A stretch of 64,000 bases of DNA from Mesostigma viride (Eukaryota; Streptophyta; Mesostigmatophyceae; Mesostigmatales; Mesostigmataceae): NCBI GenBank assembly GCA_009746045.1, contig RPFO01000130.1, positions 581,808-645,807 on the forward strand, written 5' to 3'. This document shows positions 43,401-55,400 of the stretch, piece after piece. The notes beneath the pieces were generated by a model. It did not search any database and was not told where the DNA came from. It saw only the letters and a program-made list of their open reading frames with translations. How positions within the stretch are numbered: position 1 is the first letter of the stretch; every line of letters begins with the position of its first letter. A program made the translations under genes and the position numbers.

Positions 43401-46400
43401 GTTTGATCCGATCGTGTTGTTGTGTTTGATCCGATCGTGTTGTTGTGTTTGATCCGATCGTGTTGCTGTGTTTGTTCCGATCATGTTGTTGTGTTTGATC
43501 CGATCATGTTGTTGTGTTTGATCCGATCGTGTTGTTGTGTTTGATCCGATCGTGTTGTTGTGTTTGATCCGATCGTGTTGTTGTGTTTGATCCGATCGTG
43601 TTGCTGTGTTTGATCCGATCGTGTTGTTGTGTTTGATCCGATCGTGTTTTTGTGTTTGATCCGATCATGTCGTTGTCGTCGTTGTGTTTGTTTCCCTTTG
43701 GCACGTGGTATGCCCCTACCCCACACACAGCGGATGCACCATTCGCCGGGCATGCAGGACATGGGGATGACCTTTGTGTGCCGTTGCATGGACACTACAT
43801 CCCCCACGTGATGCTATTGGACATGTGTGCAGCGCATCAACCACTTCCACGGCATGCTGGACATCTGTCGCAAGAAGCCGCTCGCCCGCAACATCGGCCG
43901 CCTGCGCACGCTCTACCCGAACGATTATGGATACACGCCCCGCACGTTTGTACTGCCGGGAGAGTAAGTGACTCATCTCCTAAGCCAATAAGGCACTTGC
44001 ATGTAGCTTGGCCAGCGCATCGTTCACGCTAGGGTAAATAACCCGCGTTGAACTGAACACACGCTCGTGCTGCCGGGAGAGTAAGTGAACCCTTCTCCCC
44101 ACGACATCTAATCTTTTGAGCTGTACATGGGGATGCCGGATCTCGGAAATCCTATGGCTTGCTTGCTTGATGCTCACGCAGACTGATTGGGTGTCCCATG
44201 CAGGCTTGCTACCCAAACCCCTTAGCGTCGCGTGCTGCTCTGTGCGTGGCATGCCAGCCTCTGCCAGGCGTGCGAGGCTGCAGCAAGATGTGCCTACATC
44301 CTGTCGCCGTCTTTTGGTGTGCTGTCGCCGTCTTTTGGTGTGCTTGGTATGCCGCTATCCCATGGCTACACTTTCCAAGCAACATGCACTACTACTGCAT
44401 GCACTATGCACTGTACAGTGTACAGTGCACTGTAACATGTGCACGATACAGTGCGCTATAATATATGCACCATACAGCGATCCAACTACCTGGTACAGTT
44501 TCTGAAGGTCCAAGAGAGGCATGGGGGTGTTTGTCACGTTTGCAAGCATCCATGACATGCTCGTGGGGACTTTAAGAATTACAATATTCTCTGGATTTCC
44601 ACAAATGTCCGCGAAAGCGCGATGCCTTCGTCCACGTCGGTTACTGGTGTCCACCGTGTCGCCGCTCCCATTCTTGCACACGCCGTGCCTTCCTCGCACT
44701 CAAACACGCCGTGCCTTCCTCGCACTCAAACACAGCGTTCCTGTTTTCCCCCCTAACCCTTCCCGTCCCGCCTGCGTGACCCAGGATGCAAGAGTTCCTC
44801 GCTCAGTTCAACTCCAAGAAGACCAAGACGTACATCCTCAAGCCCGATGCAGGGTGCCAGGTATGCCCCCGTTGCTTGCAACCGCACGGGCCTTGGTTAG
44901 AAGCCAAAGTGCATGCCCAGAGCATGGGCCAGTTGCTCGGACAATGGCATGCTGTTGCTTATATTTACTACTCTGCTTTTTTTTTCTTGCCGGAGCATGA
45001 TGCACGGAGCCTGTTCGAAGGAGGCTACCAGCTACCTGCGTAGCACCCGCCGTCGCCCCGCTCGCCAACCCTGATGGTAGCACCCGCCGTCGTCCCGCTC
45101 GCCAACCCTGATGATAGCACCCGCCGTCGTCCCGCTCGCCAACCCTGATGGTAGCACTGGCAGTCGTCCCGCTCGCCAACCCTGATGGACAGTAGCATCC
45201 GCAGTAGTCCAGCTAGCCTACCCTAATGGACAGAGTTCCCGCGATGGTTCGATGTCCGACACTGTTTCCAGCAACCTCGTTCTTTGGCCCACCTGCGTTG
45301 CTTCCATTGTGCGTGCGTGTGTGTCTGTGTGTATTCGTGTGTATTCGTGTGTATTCGTGTGTTTTCGTGTCTATTCGTGTCTATTCGTGTGTATTCGTGT
45401 CTATTCGTGTCTATTCGTGTCTATTCGTGTCTATTCGTGTCTATTCGTGTCTATTCGTGTCTATTCGTGTCTATTCGTGTCTATTCGTGTCTATTCGTGT
45501 CTATTCGTGTCTATTCGTGTCTATTCGTGTGTGCACGTTTGTGCGTGGTGTGTGATTGTGTCCACGCGTGTGCGCGCATGTGCGTGCGCAGGGCAAGGGC
45601 ATCTCGCTGGCGCAAAGCGCGCAGGAGGTGATCCGCAACTTGGACGCGATCGGCACGCAGAACGTTGTGGCCCAGCGCTACCTGTCCAAGGTGAGAGCGC
45701 ATCATCCATGGAAGCCACAAGGTGAGGGGCGACGGCCCAAGATGAAAGCGCATGATCCGTGCTGGCCACCAGGTCAGGCGTGATGGCCCACAAGTCACCA
45801 TGGCTGCCAGTGAGCACCGGCCAGCTGCGCCCTCTGTGCTAGCCATGCCAGCCTGGCTGCCTGCTCACCCGCCCACTAGCCGACCAGCCCGCCCACCTGC
45901 TGGGTTACTGGACCCATACACCACCACCTCCCCCGCATCCACCACCTTGCAACCTGCCTGACTCGCCCGCGCTGGCAAGTGCTCGCGCGACCTGCCTGCC
46001 TTGCTCCAGCTGATTTTTCCCCGCTCTTTCCTCTTCACTTGCCCCCTACTTAATACCCCCCATCACCAATACCTCTGCTACCCCCCCCCCCCCCTTTCAG
46101 CCGCTGCTCATCAATGGCTTCAAGTTTGACATGCGCATCTACACGCTGACCACGAGCGTGGACCCGCTGCGCGTCTACGTCTACAAGGAGGGGCTCGCGC
46201 GGTTCTGCACGTCAAAATACATCAAGCCGAAACCCGACAACCTGGTGCGTGCTGCGTAGAGTCCATCACGCCGAAACCCGACAACCTGGTGCGTGCTGCG
46301 TAGAGTCCACCACGCCGAAACCCGACCACCTGGTGCTGCGTAGAGTCCATCACGCCGAAACCCGACAACCTGGTGCGTGCTGCGTAGAGTCCATCGCGCC

Positions 46401-49400
46401 GAAACCCGACAACCGTGTGCGTGCTGCGTAGAGTCCATCACGCCGAAACCCGACCACCTGGTGTGTGCTGCGTAGAGTCCATCACGCCGAAACCCGACAA
46501 CCTGGTGCGTGCTGCGTAGAGTCCATCACGCCGAAACCCGACCACCTGGTGCGTGCTGCGTAGAGTCCATCACGCCGAAACCCGACAACCTGGTGCGTGC
46601 TGCGTAGAGTCCACCACGCCGAAACCCGACAACCTGGTGTGTGCTGCATAGAGTCCATCACGCCGAAACCCGACAACCTGGTGCGTGCTGCGTAGAGTCC
46701 ATCACGCCGAAACCCGACAACCTGGTGCGTGCCGCGTAGAGTCCACCACGCCGAAACCCGACAACCTGGTGCGTGCTGCGTAGAGTCCACCACGCCGAAA
46801 CCCGACAACCTGGTGTGTGCTGCATAGAGTCCATCACGCCGAAACCCGACAACCTGGTGCGTGCTGCGTAGAGTCCATCACGCCGAAACCCGACAACCTG
46901 GTGCGTGCTGCGTAGAGTCCATCGCGCCGAAACCCGACAACCTGGTGTGTGCTGCATAGAGTCCATCACGCCGAAACCCGACAACCTGGTGCGTGCTGCG
47001 TAGAGTCCATCACGCCGAAACCCGGCAACCTGGTGCGTGCTGCGTAGAGTCCACCACGCCGAAACCCGACAACCTGGTGCGTGCTGCGTAGAGTCCACCA
47101 CGCCGAAACCCGACAACCTGGTGTGTGCTGCGTAGAGTCCATCGCGCCGAAACCCGACAACCTGGTGTGTGCTGCGTAGAGTCCATCACGCCGAAACCCG
47201 ACAACCTGGTGCGTGCTGCGTAGAGTCCACCACGCCGAAACCCGACAACCTGGTGCGTGCTGCGTAGAGTCCACCACGCCGAAACCCGACAACCTGGTGT
47301 GTGCTGCGTAGAGTCCATCACGCCGAAACCCGACAACCTGGTGCTGCGTAGAGTCCATCACGCCGAAACCCGACAACCTGGTGTGTGCTGCGTAGAGTCC
47401 ACCACGCCGAAACCCGACAACCTGGTGCTGCGTAGAGTCCACCACGCCGAAACCCGACAACCTGGTGTGTGCTGCGTAGAGTCCATCACGCCGAAACCCG
47501 ACAACCTGGTGCTGCGTAGAGTCCATCACGCCGAAACCCGACAACCTGGTGCGTGCTGCGTAGAGTCCATCACGCCGAAACCCGACAACCTGGTGCTGCG
47601 TAGAGTCCATCACGCCGAAACCCGACAACCTGGTGCTGCGTAGAGTCCACCACGCCGAAACCCGACAACCTGGTGTGTGCTGCGTAGAGTCCATCACGCC
47701 GAAACCCGACAACCTGGTGCTGCGTAGAGTCCATCACGCCGAAACCCGACAACCTGGTGTGTGCTGCGTAGAGTCCACCACGCCGAAACCCGACAACCTG
47801 GTGCTGCGTAGAGTCCACCACGCCGAAACCCGACAACCTGGTGTGTGCTGCGTAGAGTCCATCACGCCGAAACCCGACAACCTGGTGCTGCGTAGAGTCC
47901 ATCACGCCGAAACCCGACCACCTGGTGCGTGCTGCGTAGAGTCCATCACGCCGAAACCCGACAACCTGGTGCTGCGTAGAGTCCATCACGCCGAAACCCG
48001 ACAACCTGGTGCTGCGTAGAGTCCACCACGCCGAAACCCGACAACCTGGTGTGTGCTGCGTAGAGTCCATCACGCCGAAACCCGACAACCTGGTGCTGCG
48101 TAGAGTCCATCACGCCGAAACCCGACCACCTGGTGCGTGCTGCGTAGAGTCCATCACGCCGAAACCCGACAACCTGGTGCTGCGTAGAGTCCATCACGCC
48201 GAAACCCGACAACCTGGTGTGTGCTGCGTAGAGTCCATCACGCCGAAACCCGACAACCTGGTGCTGCGTAGAGTCCATCACGCCGAAACCCGACAACCTG
48301 GTGTGTGCTGCGTAGAGTCCATCACGCCGAAACCCGACAACCTGGTGCGTGCTGCGTAGAGTCCACCACGCCGAAACCCGACAACCTGGTGCGTGCTGCG
48401 TAGAGTCCATCGCGCCGAAACCCGACAACCTGGTGTGTGCTGCGTAGAGTCCATCACGCCGAAACCCGACAACCTGGTGCGTGCTGCGTAGAGTCCATCG
48501 CGCCGAAACCCGACAACCTGGTGTGTGCTGCGTAGAGTCCATCACGCCGAAACCCGACAACCTGGTGCGTGCTGCGTAGAGTCCATCGCGCCGAAACCCG
48601 ACAACCTGGTGCGTGCTGCGTAGAGTCCATCAGGCCGAAACCCGACAACCTGGTGTGTGCTGCGTAGAGTCCACCACGCCGAAACCCGACAACCTGGTGC
48701 GTGCTGCGTAGAGTCCACCACGCCGAAACCCGACAACCTGGTGCGTGCTGCGTAGAGTCCATCGCGCCGAAACCCGACAACCTGGTGCGTGCTGCGTAGA
48801 GTCCATCAGGCCGAAACCCGACAACCTGGTGCTGCGTAGAGTCCATCACGCCGAAACCCGACCACCTGGTGCGTGCTGCGTAGAGTCCATCACGCCGAAA
48901 CCCGACAACCTGGTGCTGCGTAGAGTCCATCACGCCGAAACCCGACAACCTGGTGCGTGCTGCGTAGAGTCCACCACGCCGAAACCCGACAACCTGGTGC
49001 GTGCTGCGTAGAGTCCATCGCGCCGAAACCCGACAACCTGGTGTGTGCTGCGTAGAGTCCATCACGCCGAAACCCGACAACCTGGTGCGTGCTGCGTAGA
49101 GTCCATCGCGCCGAAACCCGACAACCTGGTGCGTGCTGCGTAGAGTCCATCGCGCCGAAACCCGACAACCTGGTGCGTGCTGCGTAGAGTCCATCGCGCC
49201 GAAACCCGACAACCTGGTGTGTGCTGCGTAGAGTCCATCACGCCGAAACCCGACAACCTGGTGCGTGCTGCGTAGAGTCCATCGCGCCGAAACCCGACAA
49301 CCTGGTGTGTGCTGCGTAGAGTCCACCACACCGAAACCCGACAACCTGGTGTGTGCTGCGTAGAGTCCATCACGCCGAAACCCGACAACCGTGTGCGTGC

Positions 49401-52400
49401 TGCGTAGAGTCCATCGCGCCGAAACCCGACAACCTGGTGCGTGCTGCGTAGAGTCCATCAGGCCGAAACCCGACAACCTGGTGTGTGCTGCGTAGAGTCC
49501 ATCACGCCGAAACCCGACAACCGTGTGCGTGCTGCGTAGAGTCCATCGCGCCGAAACCCGACAACCTGGTGCGTGCTGCGTAGAGTCCATCGCGCCGAAA
49601 CCCGACAACCTGGTGCGTGCTGCGTAGAGTCCATCACGCCGAAACCCGACAACCTGGTGTGTGCTGCGTAGAGTCCATCACGCCGAAACCCGACAACCGT
49701 GTGCGTGCTGCGTAGAGTCCATCGCGCCGAAACCCGACAACCTGGTGCGTGCTGCGTAGAGTCCATCACGCCGAAACCCGACAACCTGGTGCGTGCTGCG
49801 TAGAGTCCACCACGCCGAAACCCGACAACCTGGTGCGTGCTGCGTAGAGTCCACCACGCCGAAACCCGACAACCGTGTGCGTGCTGCGTAGAGTCCATCA
49901 CGCCGAAACCCGACAACCTGGTGCGTGCTGCGTAGAGTCCACCACGCCGAAACCCGACCACCTGGTGTGTGCTGCGTAGAGTCCATCGCGCCGAAACCCG
50001 ACCACCTGGTGCGTGCTGCGTAGAGTCCACCACGCCGAAACCCGACAACCTGGTGCGTGCTGCGTAGAGTCCATCGCGCCGAAACCCGACCACCTGGTGC
50101 GTGCTGTGTAGAGTCCATCGCGCCGAAACCCGACAACCTGGTGCGTGCTGCGTAGAGTCCATCGCGCCGAAACCCGACAACCTGGTGCGTGCTGCGTAGA
50201 GTCCATCACGCCGAAACCCGACAACCTGGTGTGTGCTGCATAGAGTCCATCACGCCGAAACCCGACAACCTGGTGCGTGCTGCGTAGAGTCCATCACGCC
50301 GAAACCCGACCACCTGGTGCGTGCTGCGTAGAGTCCATCACGCCGAAACCCGACAACCGTGTGTGTGCTGCGTAGAGTCCATCACGCCGAAACCCGACAA
50401 CCTGGTGCGTGCTGCGTAGAGTCCATCCCGCCAAGGTCCCACAACCACCTGGTGCGCGCTGCATTGTAAGGTGCATCACGCCAACACCCGACCACCGTGT
50501 GTCAGCCTACATAAAGCGTTCTAAGGTGCATCAGCCCATGACCCGACAACGCGTGGGTGGCACAACCAGCACAGTCGTGGGTGGATGCATGGGCGGCCAT
50601 GGGTGGCACATGCCCCTGCATGCTCAGTGACCTGCACTCCTTTGTATATCGGCACGTAAACGGCACCGCATGCTCACTGACCTGCACTCCTTTGTATATC
50701 GGCACGTAAACGGCACCGCATGCTCACTGACCTGCACTCCTTTGTATACCGGCACGTAAACGGCACCGGGGTCTCTGCACGCTCCACTGTGCGCGTCGGG
50801 GTGGCGTCAGGGGTGGGTGCCTGGCTGCCTGCCCGAGTGCAAGTCACTGCTGCACCCTGGAGCTTCCCAGGGGTACTGCAGCTCAGAGGAGGTAGTGGCT
50901 CACATGGCTGGCAATTGGTTCGATACGACTCTGCAGATGGCTTATATCTATACTAGTCCAGATGTGGGATATGATGAGGTGCCGGTATGGCTGGCATACC
51001 GCTTGGCAGCATAGGGCTTTCCCCAACTGGCCGTGCACGAGTCATCTCACTGGCCATGGTGTTCCTGCACCTGCACCCAGCGTCGCTATAACATGTCCTT
51101 CCCTAACGATCACACCCACTGGACAAGGTGTTCATGCACCTGACCAACTGCGCCATGTGCTTGCATTCGCCTTTGTTACTCATTCCTTTAACGCCACACC
51201 CACAGGACAAGGTGTTCATGCACCTGACCAACTATGCCATCAACAAGCACAACGAGGAGTTCCACTTTGCGACGGGCGCGGAGAGCTCAGAGGACGACAG
51301 CAAGTGGTGGGTGAGGGGGCCATGAGATAAATGCAGTGTGAGATGAATGGATGGTGCGGGTGAGGGGTGAAAAGGGCAGGGGACATGTGCACCGGTGAGG
51401 GCAGGGGCATGAGTACCGATGAGGGCATTGGCATGAGTACCGGTGGGACCATGGGAGAGGCTGCAACTGTTACGATGGGCTTGTGGAAGGAGACTGCACT
51501 ACGAGAGGCAGCGGCCGGTGAAAAGTGTCTGGTCTTGAATGCCTGGGGCAAGAAAGCGCTTAGGAAGGCGCGGCAGATTGTCAGGTGGTCCCTGCCGGCG
51601 CTCCCCTCTCATCGCAGCAGGCATCCTTGTGTTGTCTTTTAATTGAGATTACCGCTGTGGCTTCCTTCTTGCGGATGAGTGATGACCCAGGCTTGTGTCG
51701 GCGCTGATGCTCGTGGCGGCGGGCGCCCCTGCCCTCACATCCGCGTATGCTAGGGATGCTAGGGATCGTTGACTTGGCCTACCCTTGCGCCCTCTGCGGT
51801 GGCGGGCGGCACCCACGTGCGTTTTCCTTACCCCTTGCCAGCCCGCCGGAGCATGACCAGCGGATGCAGCACCCGTCCTTGTCGCTGACGATGCAAGCCC
51901 GCGTGTGTGTTGTCCCTTCTGCTTGCGATGGGGGGGCGCAGGAGCATGACCAAGCTGATGCAGCACCTGCAGAAGACACAGGGCATCGATCCTGACGAGA
52001 TGTGGATGTCCATCGCGGTATGAGGGATTAGGGAAAGTGTGGTTATCACATTTGGCCTTCTGCTTAGGTTAACCTTTTCATGCATGCAGGTTGAGCGCAC
52101 GGTCTGGGATCACCGTCGCAGTCTCTGATCTAATAGGTTAGGATGATTAGCACATCAGCCGGGACCACTAGACATACCCAGCTGGCTGGTCTCTATACGT
52201 TTGTGATTGTGACCCCCCCACACTCTTGTATGATGTGCCACTGCAGCACCACATCATGATGGATCCCCACGCATCGCCGATGCTTATACCTCAATGTCTT
52301 CTCTGACGCGCGGCACATTGGAGGCCTGGTGGCCAAGGCCTTCATTAGTGCTGCAACCTATGTAATAGGACCTTTGGCTATTCTATCTGTGACTTGCGTA

Positions 52401-55400
52401 CACTATTCATTGCAGGACCTGGTGGTGAAGACCGTCATCATCGCCGTGCCTGATCCAACCTGACCCACTGGCTATTATGTATGGACTCATGTACCCTTGC
52501 ACCGTGGGCTCCAGGACCTGGTGGTGAAGACCATCATCATCGTCGTGCCCCAGCTCATCTTCAACTACCGCTCGAGTGGGGGCCACGAGGCCTCCTCCTC
52601 CGTCTACGGGTCTCAGTGCTTCGAGCTGCTGGGCTTCGACATCATGCTCGACGAGAAGCACCGGCCGTGGCTGATTGAGGTGGGTGCCGTTAGATAGGGT
52701 ACAGCTAGGTGTGCTATAGTATAGGTGCTATAGTATAGGTGCTACAGTAAAGGTATAGGATACAGCTAGTTGTGCTATAGTAAGCACCGTATAGCCTGGC
52801 GTGCATGTCTGCCACCTGCTGGGCTTCGGCCTCGTGATCGTTTGTTAGTTCCCAGAGGTGGACCATTCCCCGTCCCACATCGTCAAGGCCCTGCTTGGCC
52901 TATGCCCATCAGCCCGCCTTTCTCTCGTTCTGTTTCCAGCCCATTCACCAGGGCGCGCTCGGCCTCCCTCACCATGGACACGTTGCTGGACCTGGCGCCC
53001 AACGTCTGACCCTCCTTTCCTCAAAAGTGGCGACCGTGGGAAATGGTAGAAACGCACGCTGACACCCACTCAGTTACGCCGGGGTGGACCGCTCGCCCTC
53101 CACGGTGGACACCCCCCTGGACCTGGCCATCGATGCCTTTCCCACCCTTCCTCACTACCACACTTGTCCCCACACACCTGCTTGCCCCTGCACCCCCAAC
53201 CTCAGGTGAACCACTCACCTTCCTTCACGGTGGACACCCCACTAGACCTGGCCATCAAGCGTGCACTCATCAGCGACACGCTCAAGATGGTGATCGACAC
53301 CAAGGCGGTCGGCCGGCTCAAGAGCGAGGAGAAGGAGATGCTGGCCTCCCGGCTGTACGCGTCGCGCCAGATGAAGGGGGGGACGTCTGGCAGAGAGGTG
53401 AGCGCCGCAGTGCCTGACAAGCCATAGGGCAATAAGGAGGTGGGTCCATTGTGCATGCTATAGGGGACAGGTACATGCTAGGAGGAGGTGGGTCCATTGT
53501 CCATGCTATAGGGGACAGGTACATGCTAGGAGGAGGTGGGTCCATTGTGCATGCTATAGGGGACAGGTACATGCTAGGAGGAGGAGGGTCCATTGTGCAT
53601 GCTATAGGGGACAGGTACATGCTAGGAGGAGGAGGGTCCATTGTGCATGCTATAGGGGACAGGTACATGCTAGGAGGTGGGTCCATTGTGCATGCTATAG
53701 GGGACAGGTACATGCTAGGAGGAGGTGGGTCCATTGTGCATGCTTAGGGGACAGGTAGATGCTATGAGGAGGTGGGTCCATTGTGCATGCTATAGGGGAC
53801 AGGTACATGCTAGGAGGAGGTGGGTCCATTGTGCATGCTATAGGGGACAGGTAGATGCTATGAGGAGGTGGGTCCATTGTGCATGCTATGGGGGACAGGT
53901 CCATGCTAGGAGGAGGTGGGTCCATTGTGCATGCTATAGGGGACAGGTACATGCTAGGAGGAGGTGGGTCCATTGTGCATGCTATAGGGGACAGGTACAT
54001 GCTAGGAGGAGGTGGGTCCATTGTGCATGCTATAGGGGACAGGTACATGCTAGGAGGAGGTGGGTCCATTGTGCATGCTATAGGGGACAGGTACATGCTA
54101 GGAGGAGGTGAGTCCATTGTGCATGCTATGGGGGACAGGTACATGCTAGGAGGAGGAGGGTCCATTGTGCATGCTATAGGGGACAGGTACATGCTAGGAG
54201 GAGGTGGGTCCATTGTGCATGCTATAGGGGACAGGTACATGCTAGGAGGAGGTGGGTCCATTGTGCATGCTATAGGGGACAGGTACATGCTAGGAGGAGG
54301 TGGGTCCATTGTGCATGCTATAGGGGACAGGTACATGCTAGGAGGAGGTGGGTCCATTGTGCATGCTATAGGGGACAGGTACATGCTATGAGGAGGTGGG
54401 TCCATTGTGCATGCTATGGGGGACAGGTACATGCTAGGAGGAGGTGGGTCCATTGTGCATGCTATAGGGGACAGGTACATGCTAGGAGGAGGTGGGTCCA
54501 TTGTGCATGCTATAGGGGACAGGTCCATGCTAGGAGGAGGTGGGTCCATTGTGCATGCTATAGGGGACAGGTCCATGCTAGGAGGAGGTGGGTCCATTGT
54601 GCATGCTATAGGGGACAGGTACATGCCATGAGGAGGTGGGTCCAGTGTGCATCCTATAGTGGACAGGTACATGCTAGGAGGAGGTGGGTCCATTGTGCAT
54701 GCTATAGGGGACAGGTACATGCCATGAGGAGGTGGGTCCAGTGTGCATCCTATAGTGGACAGGTACATGCCATGAGGAGGTGGGTCCAGTGTGCATGCTA
54801 TAGGGGACAGGTACATGCTAGGAGGAGGTGGGTCCATTGTGCATGCTATAGGGGACAGGTACATGCTATAAGGAGGTGGGTCCATTGTGCATGCTATAGG
54901 GGACAGGTACATGCTTGGAGGTGGAGGTGGGTCCATTGTGCATGCTATAGGGGCTCTAGCCCTGCTACGAGGGGCTTATGTGCGACACCGGCCTGGCCTT
55001 TGCGTCACCTTCGCTCGCCCACTGGATTGGTGCCGTCCACAGGATTCGGATGCGCGCAGGCGGCTGTTTATGGTGTAGGGTTTGGGGCGTCAGGGGTCAG
55101 GGGGCAGGGGGCAGGGGGCAGGGGGCAGGGGGCAGGGGGCAGGGGCAGGGGGCAGGGGGCAGGGGGCAGGGGGCAGGGGGCAGGGGCAGGGGGCAGGGGG
55201 CAGGGGGCAGGGGGCAGGGGGCAGGGGGCAGGGGTTTAGGGGCTAGGGGCCAGGGGCCAGGGGCCAGGCGCCAGGCGCCAGGGGCTAGGGGCTAGGGGCT
55301 AGGGGCTAGGGGCTAGGGGCTAGGGGCTAGGGGCTAGGGGCTAGGGGCTAGGGGCTAGGGGCTAGGGGCTAGGGGCTAGGGGCTAGGGGCTAGGGGCTAG

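Noticed and set aside
46181..50480. Many long open frames with a repeated [16 protein letters not shown] pattern
   Set aside because: Minus-strand readings of the 44-bp donor repeat; antisense to the TTLL gene and explained fully by repetition.
53451..54936. A 413-codon minus frame and several plus frames with 16-residue periodicity
   Set aside because: The 48-bp unit is a multiple of three and lacks stops in some frames. There is no start context, domain or splice support.
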